From contig JADJNF010000001.1 in the NCBI GenBank assembly GCA_016714445.1, positions 372,001 to 436,000 on the forward strand: DNA of 64,000 nt, read 5' to 3'. Made by a program: the position numbers and the translations under genes. The notes beneath the pieces were generated by a model. The model was not told the DNA's origin. It ran no database searches and saw only the letters and a list, made by a program, of their open reading frames with translations. Positions 18,688-27,786 of the stretch are shown piece by piece. Positions within the stretch are counted from its first letter, which is position 1, and each line of letters opens with the position of its first letter. Source of the stretch: Saprospiraceae bacterium. GTDB taxonomy: Bacteria; Bacteroidota; Bacteroidia; Chitinophagales; Saprospiraceae.

Positions 18688-20181
18688 ATGAAGCCACTTG
18701 TCCAAATATACTTAGTTCTGCCTTTATTTTGCATGATGATAAGTAGTTGTACATCAAAAAAACCTATCGAAATGGAAGTGTATGAAACATCAGCTGCAGG
18801 TCATCAACTCACCAAAATTAGTGAATTTTCATATGGCGATAGCATTATAAAACTTTCATTAAACCCGGAAGAGAAATTTCAGACCATCACTGGTTTTGGC
18901 GGCTCTTTTACAGAATCTTCTGCCTATTTACTAAATAAAGTAAGTAAAGAAAACAGAAAAAAAATATTAGAAGCTTATTTCAGTGATAAAGGAGCAAATT
19001 ATTCGCTTACTCGCACACACATGGCTTCATGTGATTTTTCATTGAGCAACTATACATATGCCAAGGTAGAAAAAGATGTTGAGCTTAAAAATTTCACGAT
19101 CGAAGATGACAAAAATGATTTAATTCCGATGATATTGGATGCAAAATCTATTTCAGAAGCAGGGTTCAACATCATTGCATCACCCTGGACCGCCCCACCT
19201 TGGATGAAAGACAACAAAAATTACGTGGGCGGAAAATTATTGCCGGAATATAATGATGCCTTTGCCCTTTATTTTTCAAAGTATCTGGAAGCATACAAGA
19301 AAGAAGGCATAAATATCTGGGGTGTCACAGTAATAAACGAACCACACGGAAACGGTAATAACTGGGAAAGCACTCTTTTTTCACCTAAAGAAATGACAGA
19401 TTTTGTGCAAAATCATTTGGGACCTAAACTGGAAAAAACAGGATGGAAAGACATAAAAATTTTAGGCTATGATCAAAATAGAGCCGGACTTAAGGAATGG
19501 GTGGACGAAATGTATCGGGATGAAAAAGCGGCAACATATTTTGCAGGAACCGCTATCCATTGGTACGAAAGCACATACGATTTTTTCCCTGAAGCATTAC
19601 AATATGCACACAAAAAATCACCTTCGAAACATTTAATACAAACTGAAGCTTGTGTGGATTCAGAAATTCCTCATTGGAATGACGATGCCTGGTATTGGAA
19701 AAAAGAAGCTACAGATTGGGGTTGGGATTGGGCAAGTGAAAAAGACAAACATCTGCATCCAAAATATGCCCCTGTCAATCGATATGCGACTGATATTATT
19801 GGTTGTTTGAATAATTATGTCGATGGTTGGGTAGACTGGAATATGGTTTTAGACGTTCAGGGAGGACCAAATTGGTTCAAAAATTGGTGTGTAGCTCCTG
19901 TAATAGTTGATCCGGAAAAAGACGAAGTATATATGACTCCATTATATTATGTTATGGCACATTTCAGTAAATTTATGCGTCCGGGTGCTGTAAAAATTGG
20001 CTGTGTAATTGATCATAATGAATTGATGACAACAGCCGTACAAAATCCTGATGGTAGTATAGCAATTGTCATTTTTAATCCTACAGAAAAATCAGAAAAT
20101 ATTCAAATAGGATTAAAAGATCAAAAAATTGATATTTCAATCGAAAAACAAGCCATACAAACCATTATCATAAAATCATAA
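18688..20181 (+). CDS. GH30 glycosidase (probable endo-beta-1,6-glucanase) lipoprotein
   Basis: 497 residues with a lipoprotein leader (MMISSCTSK). Family GH30 features: the FQTITGFGGSFTESSA start of the barrel, acid/base E218 in VINEPHG, nucleophile E320 in IQTEACVDS, and a C-terminal beta-sandwich (VAIVIFNPTEKSENIQI-like). Members in glucan operons usually cleave beta-1,6-glucosidic links or side branches, complementing the GH16 and GH17 beta-1,3 enzymes; glucosylceramidase is the other classic GH30 activity but does not fit this context. Length is normal for the family. Confidence 0.9.
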   Translation: MKPLVQIYLVLPLFCMMISSCTSKKPIEMEVYETSAAGHQLTKISEFSYGDSIIKLSLNPEEKFQTITGFGGSFTESSAYLLNKVSKENRKKILEAYFSDKGANYSLTRTHMASCDFSLSNYTYAKVEKDVELKNFTIEDDKNDLIPMILDAKSISEAGFNIIASPWTAPPWMKDNKNYVGGKLLPEYNDAFALYFSKYLEAYKKEGINIWGVTVINEPHGNGNNWESTLFSPKEMTDFVQNHLGPKLEKTGWKDIKILGYDQNRAGLKEWVDEMYRDEKAATYFAGTAIHWYESTYDFFPEALQYAHKKSPSKHLIQTEACVDSEIPHWNDDAWYWKKEATDWGWDWASEKDKHLHPKYAPVNRYATDIIGCLNNYVDGWVDWNMVLDVQGGPNWFKNWCVAPVIVDPEKDEVYMTPLYYVMAHFSKFMRPGAVKIGCVIDHNELMTTAVQNPDGSIAIVIFNPTEKSENIQIGLKDQKIDISIEKQAIQTIIIKS

Positions 20182-20200
20182 CAAAATAAGCCACATTACG

Positions 20201-21598
20201 ATGAGTACAAATCAAAACAAATCCAGTAAAGTACCAATGACACAAAAGGTTGCTTTTGGACTTGGAATGCTAGCCAATCAACTGTTTCCTGCTATGTTGG
20301 GAATATTTATGGTGATCTTAATCGATAAATTGGGATTTCCAGGTTGGATGGTGAGTGTTATCTATTTTGTACCTAAACTTTTTGATGCTATAACTGACCC
20401 AATCATGGGTTTTATCACAGATAATACTAAATCAAAATGGGGCAGAAGGAGACAGTATGTCATTGTTGGTGGTATATTGACTGGTATCTCATTTGCTTTT
20501 ATGTGGCAATTGTATGCATCCAATTCAATAAACTTTAATTTTTACTATTTCCTATTAGTCTCTTTAGGCTTTTATTTAGGCATAACGATTTTTAGTGTGC
20601 CTTTTGTAGCCATGGGCTATGAAATGAGTGATGACTTTCACGAAAGAACATCCATTATGGCTACTTCACAGTTAATTGGACAATTGGCTTGGGTATTTGC
20701 ACCTTGGTTGTGGGTGATTATGTATGATGTATCTTTTTTCCCTTCAGCCGAGGAGGCAACCAGAACTTTAGCTGTCTATGGAGCTATAATTTGTACCATT
20801 TTGGCAGTTATTCCAGGTATTTTTATTAAAAGTAAATCTACATTAAATGAAAATTATGAACCTTTGACCGTTGCAAATGCAGGCAGAAGTTTTGATTTGA
20901 TCATACAGGGATTTAAAGAGGCTTTGGTCATTGTACCTTTTAGAAAATTGTGTATTGCTACTTTTTTTATATTTAATGCTTTCAATACCACAGCAGGTTT
21001 TTCTTTTTTTATCATAAAATATTATGTCTTTCCAGGTGATGGTCAAGGTATATGGCCTACTCTTTATGGATGCGTTGGAGCAATTTTTACTACGGTACTG
21101 ATTATTCCTATTGTAGCTTACATGTCCAAGGTGATGGGTAAACAAAAGGCATTTATCTGGTCACAATCTTTATCTATTCTTGGGTATGCATCATTGTTGT
21201 TTTTATTTGTACCTGGTAAGCCTTATTTGTTCTTAATAGCGCTGCCATTTATATCCTTCGGTATTGGTAGCTTATTTACATTGATGATGTCGATGACTTC
21301 GGATGTTATAGATATAGATGAGCTCAATACTGGCAAACGGAGAGAGGGCATTTTTGGTGCTATCTATTGGTGGATGGTAAAATTTGGATTAGCAATCGCT
21401 GGGGGATTGACCGGGTTGATATTATGGTATATTGATTTCAATTCGGGTGCGACAACTCAGACTTATGAGACCATGTTTGAGTTAAGAATGTTCTTTTCTG
21501 CTATTCCAGTCATAGGTACTTTATTTGCTTTGTGGGCTATGAAAAGAACAAATTGTCAAAAGGCTCGAAGTTATCAAGGGCCATACTCAATGGATTAG
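20201..21598 (+). CDS. GPH-family sugar:cation symporter (MFS), C-terminus altered by a deletion
   Basis: 465 residues with about 12 transmembrane helices. The family is shown by PKLFDAITDPIMGFITDNTKSKWGRRRQY in loop 2-3, the hallmark of glycoside-pentoside-hexuronide symporters. It would import mono- or short oligosaccharides freed by the lipoprotein hydrolases. After the last helix (FALWAMKRT) the frame runs on through CQKARSYQGPYSMD, which is out-of-frame GH17 coding sequence, so the normal hydrophilic tail (usually an acidic EEK-type helix) has been lost. The membrane part looks complete and may still work. Confidence 0.9.
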   Translation: MSTNQNKSSKVPMTQKVAFGLGMLANQLFPAMLGIFMVILIDKLGFPGWMVSVIYFVPKLFDAITDPIMGFITDNTKSKWGRRRQYVIVGGILTGISFAFMWQLYASNSINFNFYYFLLVSLGFYLGITIFSVPFVAMGYEMSDDFHERTSIMATSQLIGQLAWVFAPWLWVIMYDVSFFPSAEEATRTLAVYGAIICTILAVIPGIFIKSKSTLNENYEPLTVANAGRSFDLIIQGFKEALVIVPFRKLCIATFFIFNAFNTTAGFSFFIIKYYVFPGDGQGIWPTLYGCVGAIFTTVLIIPIVAYMSKVMGKQKAFIWSQSLSILGYASLLFLFVPGKPYLFLIALPFISFGIGSLFTLMMSMTSDVIDIDELNTGKRREGIFGAIYWWMVKFGLAIAGGLTGLILWYIDFNSGATTQTYETMFELRMFFSAIPVIGTLFALWAMKRTNCQKARSYQGPYSMD

Positions 21599-22262
21599 AA
21601 CCTTCTCTTGTACCAATGGCCACGAGTTGATCCCACAATTGGCAAAAGAGATGGGTTTCAAAACTTTGGTGGGAGCCTGGATAAGCAGTGACATAGAAAA
21701 TAACGAAAAAGAACTGGCCAGTCTTAAGACCTTACTAAGTCAAGGCGTTGTTGATATGGCATCAGTGGGGAATGAAGTGCTCTTTAGAAATGACATTAGT
21801 GCAGATGTACTTTATGATTATATTGGACAAATCAAAAAAGTAGCTGGCAATATCCCTACAGGTTATGTGGATGTTTATTATGAAGTAATTAAACACCCTA
21901 AATTGTCAGAAATCTCTGATATTTTGATGATCAATTGTTATCCATACTGGGAAGGTGCCGATATTCAGTTTGCATCTTTATATATACAGGAAATGTATCA
22001 CAAGGTAGCTCAGATATCAGGTGGCAAAAAAATAGTGATCACTGAAACAGGGTGGCCTAGTAAGGGGCAAACTGTCAAAGATGCTGTACCTTCCAACGAA
22101 AATGTAATGAGATATTTTGCAGAAATTTCAGAGTGGGGCTCAAGTAAAAATGTAGAGATATTTTACTTCTCATCTTTTGATGAATCCTGGAAAATTCACT
22201 TTGAAGGCTGGGCAGGGACAGCATGGGGACTTTGGGATAAAAATGAAAATTTTAAATATTAA
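21544..22262 (+). pseudogene. GH17 glycosidase, 5' end deleted
   Basis: The frame from about 21544 reads KEQIVKRLEVIKGHTQWIRT, which aligns with residues about 69-88 of the intact GH17 encoded at 22276-23205, so about 68 N-terminal residues are missing. Both catalytic glutamates remain (VGNEV at 21774 and ITETGW at 22044). The only start in the open part is a TTG at 21627, giving 211 residues that lack the first barrel strands, so activity is unlikely. Translation could restart there by coupling to the symporter stop at 21596-21598. I call this a remnant left by a deletion that joined the symporter to the inside of a GH17 gene. Confidence 0.78.
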
Positions 22263-22275
22263 TAAATTATAATTT

Positions 22276-23205
22276 ATGTCATTCAGAGCAGGTCACTACT
22301 TTTCATTAGAAAGCATAGATAATTATCCGGAAAATCAAAATTACCATGTAGCCATTGATTATACTGATTTTTCTACAAAAGATGTAGTTCGATTATGGCA
22401 AGATACATTACAAAATGGCATGCATGGTATATGTTTCAGTATTTATGAAGATGGCCAAAAACCCGGTTCTATCATCACAGTAGAGCAGGTAGAAAGACGA
22501 ATCAAAATTTTGAAACCATATTCAAAATGGGTTCGATCGTTTTCGTGTATCGAAGGCAATGAGCATATCCCAAAAATTGCCCATCAACATGGTATGAAAA
22601 CCCTTGTAGGCGCATGGCTAGGAAATGATTTGGAATTGAATGAAAGAGAAATTGAAGGGTTGATTGCATTGGCGAATGAAGGTTGTGTTGATATAGCAGC
22701 AGTGGGCAATGAAGTAATGTATAGAAAAGATTTGACTGAAGAACAATTATTAGCCTATATCCAAAGAGTGAAAGAAGCTTTGCCTGATATTCCTGTCGGA
22801 TATGTGGATGCATATTATGAGTTTTCACATCGTCCAAAAATTACAGAAGCATGTGACGTTATTCTAACCAATTGTTATCCATACTGGGAAGGTTGTCCTA
22901 TTGAGTATTCTTTACCACATATGCAAAGTATGTTTGAATCGGCAAAAAATGCAGGGCAAGGAAAGAGAGTAATTATCACTGAAACAGGTTGGCCAAGCGA
23001 AGGTGGTTCTCTAAAAGGAGCGGTGGCTAGTGCTGAAAATGCGATGCGTTACTTTATTGATACACAAAACTGGTGTAACCAAAATGGGATTGAAAGTTTT
23101 TATTTTGCTTCATTTGATGAATCGTGGAAGGTTGGACCGGAAGGGGATGTAGGTCCTTATTGGGGTATCTGGGATAAAAATGAAAAACTAAAATTTATAG
23201 GATAA
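22276..23205 (+). CDS. Cytosolic GH17-like beta-glucan hydrolase
   Basis: A 309-residue protein with no signal peptide, closely related along its length to the truncated copy just before it (13-base gap). Catalytic residues of the GH17 fold are in place: E146 in AVGNEVM and E236 in ITETGWPS; the C-terminal YFASFDESWKVG and WGIWDKN segments are typical. Acting in the cytosol, it would trim imported beta-1,3-gluco-oligosaccharides or transglycosylate them alongside the phosphorylase. Confidence 0.88.
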   Translation: MSFRAGHYFSLESIDNYPENQNYHVAIDYTDFSTKDVVRLWQDTLQNGMHGICFSIYEDGQKPGSIITVEQVERRIKILKPYSKWVRSFSCIEGNEHIPKIAHQHGMKTLVGAWLGNDLELNEREIEGLIALANEGCVDIAAVGNEVMYRKDLTEEQLLAYIQRVKEALPDIPVGYVDAYYEFSHRPKITEACDVILTNCYPYWEGCPIEYSLPHMQSMFESAKNAGQGKRVIITETGWPSEGGSLKGAVASAENAMRYFIDTQNWCNQNGIESFYFASFDESWKVGPEGDVGPYWGIWDKNEKLKFIG

Positions 23206-23253
23206 TATACCGTACTATATAATTAATTTTTTACCTTTTAAATATAATAAATT

Positions 23254-25578
23254 ATGCGAATTTTAACATTTACACTTTTTTCATTTTTGCTATCAATGAC
23301 GGCCGTTTGTCAAAAAGGGCCGATCAACTTTGAAGCTGATGGTAATGGTGCTTCATGGACTTGGAATGTATTTGAAAATAGTACAAATCCTCCTCTCGAG
23401 TTCATTGACAATCCAAGTAAAACAGGTATTAATACAACAGACAAAGTTGCAAAATTTACTGCTTTAAAAGCAGGTAATCCTTGGGCAGGGACCGAAACTG
23501 TTCATGGCGCTTCTGCTTTAGGGCCGTTTGTGTTAAATGCTACAAACTCCACGATAAAAATTATGGTTTGGAAATCAGTAATCAGTGATGTGGGTATCAA
23601 ATTAGTAGCTTCAACAGGATGGGCGTTACCTGAACTAAAAGTTGCCAATACTGTAATTAATCAATGGGAGGAAATCACATTTAATTTTTCTGGTTTCATT
23701 AATCCTCCCGCATCAGAAGGCGTTTATGACCAGATAGTAGTTTTTCCTGATTTTAATCTGGCTGGAAGAAGTCAGGATAATGAAATTTACTTTGATAACA
23801 TTACTTTTTCTCAAGGGACGGGAATAGTTGGTGGCCCAAATACAGCCGCTCCTTTGCCTATACATGGCGCTGCGGATGTAATTTCAGTATTTAGCAACAG
23901 TTATGACAATATTCCGGGTACCAATTTAAATCCTGCATGGGGCCAAGCGACCACAGTCACCCAATTATTGATAGAAGGAAACAATACGCTCAAATATGCA
24001 GGACTTAACTATCAAGGCACAGAATTAGGAAGTGCACAGAATCTTACTAATATGGATTTTCTTCACTTAGATTTCTGGACGGCCAACTCTACTGCGCTAA
24101 ATGTTTTTTTAATAAGTCCTGGTCCGGCTGAGACACCATTTGCGCTAACTGTACCTACCACAGGCTGGTCGAGTGTAGACATTCCATTATCAGCTTTTTC
24201 AGCTGTTGATTTATCCAATGTTATTCAACTTAAGTTTGATGGCAATGGAGACATATTTTTAGATAATATTTATTTTCATAAAAGTGGAGGTTCCAGCGCT
24301 GGTCCAAATGCTCCAATAAATTTTGAACCAGATGGATTTGGTGCAAATTGGACATGGAATGTATTTGAGAATTCAACAAACCCACCACTTGAGTTTATCG
24401 ATAATCCGAGCAAAACAGGTATCAATACTTCAAATAAAGTAGCAAAATTTACTGCTTTAAATGCCGGCAATCCTTGGGCTGGTACTGAGTCTGTGCACGG
24501 GGATACTGCCTTAGGATCCTTTGTTTTAAATGCTACAAACTCAACTATAAAGATAATGGTCTGGAAATCTGTTATCAGTGATGTGGGCATCAAATTGGTA
24601 GCTCCTACAGGTTGGGCAATGCCAGAACTCAAAGTAGCCAACACATTGATCAATCAATGGGAAGAACTCACTTTTGATTTTTCTGTTTATATGAATCCTC
24701 CGGCATCAGAAGGTGCTTATGATCAGATCGTAGTATTTCCTGATTTCAATTTAGCTGGTAGAGGACAGGACAATATTACATATTTCGATAACATTACATT
24801 TAATCCTAAAGGAGGAACTGGTAGTAATGAACCACTTACTGCTGCACCCACGCCTACGAGAAATCCGGCAGATGTCATTTCAATGTTTAGCAATGTTTAT
24901 ACCAACGTACCTGTAGATACATGGAGAACTGATTGGTCAGCAGCTGTTTTGACAGATGTAAACATAGAAGGAAATGCCACTAAAAAATATAGTAATCTTG
25001 ACTTCGTAGGTATAGAGACTGTGGCTAATCAGTTGAATCTGTCAGCAATGACACATATTCATCTTGATGTATGGTCGTCAAATTTTACTAATTTTGGAGT
25101 CAAATTGGTAGATTTTGGTGCTGATGGCGCTTTTGGAGGTAATGATGATGTAGAACATCTGGTTAGTATTCCTATGCCGGCTCAAGGACAATGGGTGAGC
25201 TTAGACCTTCCTTTGGTAGATTTCACCGGTTTGACCAGAAGGTTGAATGTTGCACAGTATATATTGGTAGCACAACCATCAGGAAGTTCCACCGTGTATA
25301 TGGATAATATGTACTTTTACAAACCTGGCGCAGTAAGTACAAATAATGTATCTATCGAAAATGTAACTTTTTCTCCAAACCCTGTTTCATCCGGAGCTGA
25401 TGTACAGTTGAACGATGAAATGAAACAAATTGATGTTTACAATATTAGTGGTCAATTGTTACATTCAAATTACAAAACCAATAAAATACAAACCGGTGGC
25501 TTAAAATCAGGAATGTATATTATTAAAATCAGAACAAATGACAATAAGTGGCAAACTGGAAAGTTAACTGTACACTAA
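23254..25578 (+). CDS. T9SS-exported glycan-binding protein with duplicated modules
   Basis: 774 residues: signal peptide (to about residue 20), module A (residues about 22-186), module B (about 208-345), module A' (about 353-517), module B' (about 539-690) and a C-terminal type IX secretion sorting domain (FSPNPVSSGADVQL, VYNISGQLL, LKSGMYIIKI). A and A' are gapless copies with only about 24 differences in 165 residues. B and B' share the DVIS.FSN start and the YMDNMYFYKP-type end with the C-terminal module of the lipoprotein at 11598-13013. No catalytic residues were seen; the modules look like carbohydrate-binding beta-sandwiches. The probable role is to hold the glucan at the cell surface or in the medium. 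It is the last gene of the operon. Confidence 0.85.
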   Translation: MRILTFTLFSFLLSMTAVCQKGPINFEADGNGASWTWNVFENSTNPPLEFIDNPSKTGINTTDKVAKFTALKAGNPWAGTETVHGASALGPFVLNATNSTIKIMVWKSVISDVGIKLVASTGWALPELKVANTVINQWEEITFNFSGFINPPASEGVYDQIVVFPDFNLAGRSQDNEIYFDNITFSQGTGIVGGPNTAAPLPIHGAADVISVFSNSYDNIPGTNLNPAWGQATTVTQLLIEGNNTLKYAGLNYQGTELGSAQNLTNMDFLHLDFWTANSTALNVFLISPGPAETPFALTVPTTGWSSVDIPLSAFSAVDLSNVIQLKFDGNGDIFLDNIYFHKSGGSSAGPNAPINFEPDGFGANWTWNVFENSTNPPLEFIDNPSKTGINTSNKVAKFTALNAGNPWAGTESVHGDTALGSFVLNATNSTIKIMVWKSVISDVGIKLVAPTGWAMPELKVANTLINQWEELTFDFSVYMNPPASEGAYDQIVVFPDFNLAGRGQDNITYFDNITFNPKGGTGSNEPLTAAPTPTRNPADVISMFSNVYTNVPVDTWRTDWSAAVLTDVNIEGNATKKYSNLDFVGIETVANQLNLSAMTHIHLDVWSSNFTNFGVKLVDFGADGAFGGNDDVEHLVSIPMPAQGQWVSLDLPLVDFTGLTRRLNVAQYILVAQPSGSSTVYMDNMYFYKPGAVSTNNVSIENVTFSPNPVSSGADVQLNDEMKQIDVYNISGQLLHSNYKTNKIQTGGLKSGMYIIKIRTNDNKWQTGKLTVH
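23317..23811 (+). repeat. Intragenic module A, first copy
   Basis: A 165-codon segment repeated at 24310-24804 within the same gene. By eye the two translated copies differ at about 24 positions with no gaps, which points to a fairly recent tandem duplication of A plus B. Confidence 0.85.
24310..24804 (+). repeat. Intragenic module A, second copy
   Basis: Second copy of the 165-codon module of 23317-23811; the copies share long identical peptides such as NPPLEFIDNPSKTGINT and NATNSTIKIMVWKSVISDVG. Confidence 0.85.
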
Positions 25579-25603
25579 TTTTCAGGACTATTCACTTTGT
25601 AAA

Positions 25604-25643
25604 TAAAAAAAGCCTGTTAGTCTAACGACTAACAGGCTTTTTT
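25604..25643. terminator. Strong bidirectional intrinsic terminator
   Basis: A perfect 12-bp stem, AGCCTGTTAGTC (25611-25622) with GACTAACAGGCT (25627-25638) and loop TAAC, flanked by an A-run on one side and a T-run on the other. It ends the glucan operon and can also stop transcription leaving the tRNA-Leu gene on the minus strand. Confidence 0.92.
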
Positions 25644-25644
25644 G

Positions 25645-25728
25645 TACCGAAGGCGGGACTCGAACCCGCACACTATTGCTAGCACTGGATTTTGAGTCCA
25701 GCGTGTCTACCAATTCCACCACTTCGGC
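25645..25728 (-). tRNA. tRNA-Leu (CAA anticodon)
   Basis: An 84-base class II tRNA. The acceptor arms GCCGAAG and CTTCGGT pair, with discriminator A; the anticodon loop is CTCAAAA, giving CAA; there is a long variable arm and a GGTTCGAGTCC T-arm. The CCA end is not encoded. Confidence 0.95.
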
Positions 25729-25747
25729 AATTTAATTTACAGAATCC

Positions 25748-26293
25748 TTATGATCCTTTTGGGAGTGCAAATGTAGCAAGATTTTCACTAATCCGCAAAA
25801 GATATTTGGATTTTAAATAATATTCTTTAATATTTTCCAGCGCTTTTATTGTATTGATCTGATTTTCAAAATCATCGATATCTTTTTCAACTTTTGTCTT
25901 GAGCTCAGATTCGATACTTTTGACCATCTCTTGAATTTTTAAAAGCCTATTCTGATCAAAATCCATCTCCAAATCAAAAATGGCTTCATTAATTTCCATC
26001 ATCTCCCCTAAAAATGAAGAATCCAAGGCTAGATTATCCACTTCTGACATCAGCTGATAATGTTCAAGAATATATTTAGTCCGGCTATTGTCGTCTGATA
26101 ATATTTTGTAAGCCTCATTTATCTGACCGGATTTGATTAGAATTTCATTTTGCTTTTCTTCTGAATCCAATGTGTAAAAGTCCGGATGAAAATTTCGGCT
26201 CAATCTGTAAAAATTCTTTTTCAACAGATTCATATCCGGTCTGAAACTCAAAGGAATCTCCAGAATATCAAAATGATTGGTATCTGTGATCAT
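25748..26293 (-). CDS. hscB: Fe-S cluster co-chaperone HscB
   Basis: A 181-residue J-protein. The J-domain is at the N-terminus with the HPD motif at residues 36-38 (NFHPDFYT), followed by AYKILSDDNSRTKYIL and a C-terminal helical domain like that of HscB, which binds the scaffold IscU. It stimulates the ATPase of HscA (an hscA-like gene starts at 62470 in this window) for Fe-S cluster transfer. It is encoded 9 bases after rseP, so the two are cotranscribed, although the functional link is not obvious. Confidence 0.9.
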   Translation of the reverse strand: MITDTNHFDILEIPLSFRPDMNLLKKNFYRLSRNFHPDFYTLDSEEKQNEILIKSGQINEAYKILSDDNSRTKYILEHYQLMSEVDNLALDSSFLGEMMEINEAIFDLEMDFDQNRLLKIQEMVKSIESELKTKVEKDIDDFENQINTIKALENIKEYYLKSKYLLRISENLATFALPKGS

Positions 26294-26302
26294 TTAATTC
26301 AC

Positions 26303-27628
26303 TTAAAACCATCTGGAAATATCAAGCCCTAAAGCAAAGACCATCAATGCCATTAAAATAATAAATCCTATATAATTTACTATCTCCATAAACCTGTCTC
26401 CCGGTACTTTACCTGTGATCACTTCCCAAATAAGAAATACTACATATCCACCATCCAATGCAGGGATAGGCAGTAAATTGAAGAAAGCAAGTAAAATCGA
26501 TAAACTGGCAGTAATATTCCAAAAAACCCTCCAATCCCAACCAGTGTCAAACATAGTAGCAATAGAGAATACACTTCCAAGAGAGTCTTTAGCTTTTATT
26601 TTGCCACTAAAAATCTGCCCAAAAGCTTTTAACTGGTCACCAAGGAAGTTTACAGCCATTGATCCTCCTTTGGAAAAAGAAGTAAGTAACCCAAACTTTT
26701 CTATTGTGATGGGCAATTGTTGCATGACAATACCTATTTTGCCATCTTCACTTACATCTACTTTCTTGAAGATGGTATCTTGTCCGTTTACCATTGAGAC
26801 ATCTACTGGTTTACCTTTAGATTCAATGATAGCGAGTCTGAACTCATGCTGATAAGTAATGGGTTTGCCATTGACACTGATGATATTGGCACCCTTTTCG
26901 ATTCCTGCTTTTGCTGCATTCCCTTTGGGATCGACTTCCTCTATGTTCATCAATTGTCTGGGACTCTGATAAAAAAGGCTTTTACCTTTGTTTTCATATT
27001 TTGTAAGTTTGGATACTAATTGTTCCGGAACTTGCAAGGTAACTACCTTTCCATCTCTTTCTACTTCTATCTCTTTAGCTTGATTGATAATAATCTCTTT
27101 GCTCACCAAACCTGCACTGAATTTTTTTAATTCTACCCCACCTGCACGGATAACTCTATCTCCATCCTGCAATCCCAACTCCATGCCAAGTGAATCTACC
27201 ACCAAACCTAATTTAGCATCTTCTACTTTAATATAACTCTCTCCCCAATAAAAAATCATCATCGAAAATATCAGTATACCCAGTAAAAAATTTACAGTGA
27301 CACCTCCTACCATGATAATAAGTCTCTGCCATGCTTTTTTGGATCTGAATTCCCAGGGTTGAGCAGGTTGTTTCATCTGTTCCTTATCCATACTTTCATC
27401 GATCATACCAGATATTTTTACATATCCGCCAAAAGGAATCCAGCCTATACCCCACTCTGTATCCCCTATTTTCTTCTTAAAAAGTGAAAAATACGGATCA
27501 AAAAATAGATAGAATTTTTCTACCCGTGTTTTGAATAATCTGGCAGGCAGAAAATGACCAAATTCATGTAAAACAACAAGAATTGATAAACTTAGTATAA
27601 GTTGTAATGCTAAAATGAGTATATCCAT
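26303..27628 (-). CDS. rseP: Site-2 metalloprotease RseP
   Basis: 441 residues. The zinc-binding HEFGH is in the first helix (H21, E22, H25), and the second conserved motif NLLPIPALDGG is in the C-terminal membrane part. Between them lie two PDZ-like segments (residues about 115-180 and 210-290). This is the intramembrane protease that cleaves anti-sigma factors and remnant signal peptides. Length matches the family (about 440-450). It precedes hscB on the same strand. Confidence 0.95.
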   Translation of the reverse strand: MDILILALQLILSLSILVVLHEFGHFLPARLFKTRVEKFYLFFDPYFSLFKKKIGDTEWGIGWIPFGGYVKISGMIDESMDKEQMKQPAQPWEFRSKKAWQRLIIMVGGVTVNFLLGILIFSMMIFYWGESYIKVEDAKLGLVVDSLGMELGLQDGDRVIRAGGVELKKFSAGLVSKEIIINQAKEIEVERDGKVVTLQVPEQLVSKLTKYENKGKSLFYQSPRQLMNIEEVDPKGNAAKAGIEKGANIISVNGKPITYQHEFRLAIIESKGKPVDVSMVNGQDTIFKKVDVSEDGKIGIVMQQLPITIEKFGLLTSFSKGGSMAVNFLGDQLKAFGQIFSGKIKAKDSLGSVFSIATMFDTGWDWRVFWNITASLSILLAFFNLLPIPALDGGYVVFLIWEVITGKVPGDRFMEIVNYIGFIILMALMVFALGLDISRWF

Positions 27629-27709
27629 TATTGGAATTAAATTTCACAAATGATTAAATAAGAAAGTATAAAACGAACAATATTTCGATATTGTTTGATA
27701 AAATGGATG

Positions 27710-27717
27710 CAAATTTA
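27710..27717 (-). promoter_or_regulatory. Candidate -7 box for rseP-hscB
   Basis: The minus strand reads TAAATTTG (TAnnTTTG), about 82 bases before the rseP ATG in the divergent gap with rsmE. Confidence 0.4.
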
Positions 27718-27786
27718 GTTTAATATTGAATAAAGGCCTCATACTTTCGAAAATAATCCATAGCTTTATGATAAATTTCCTAAAAA

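Noticed and set aside
20843..21145. 100-codon minus-strand frame inside the symporter gene
   Set aside because: Antisense to a clear transporter gene; no domain seen.
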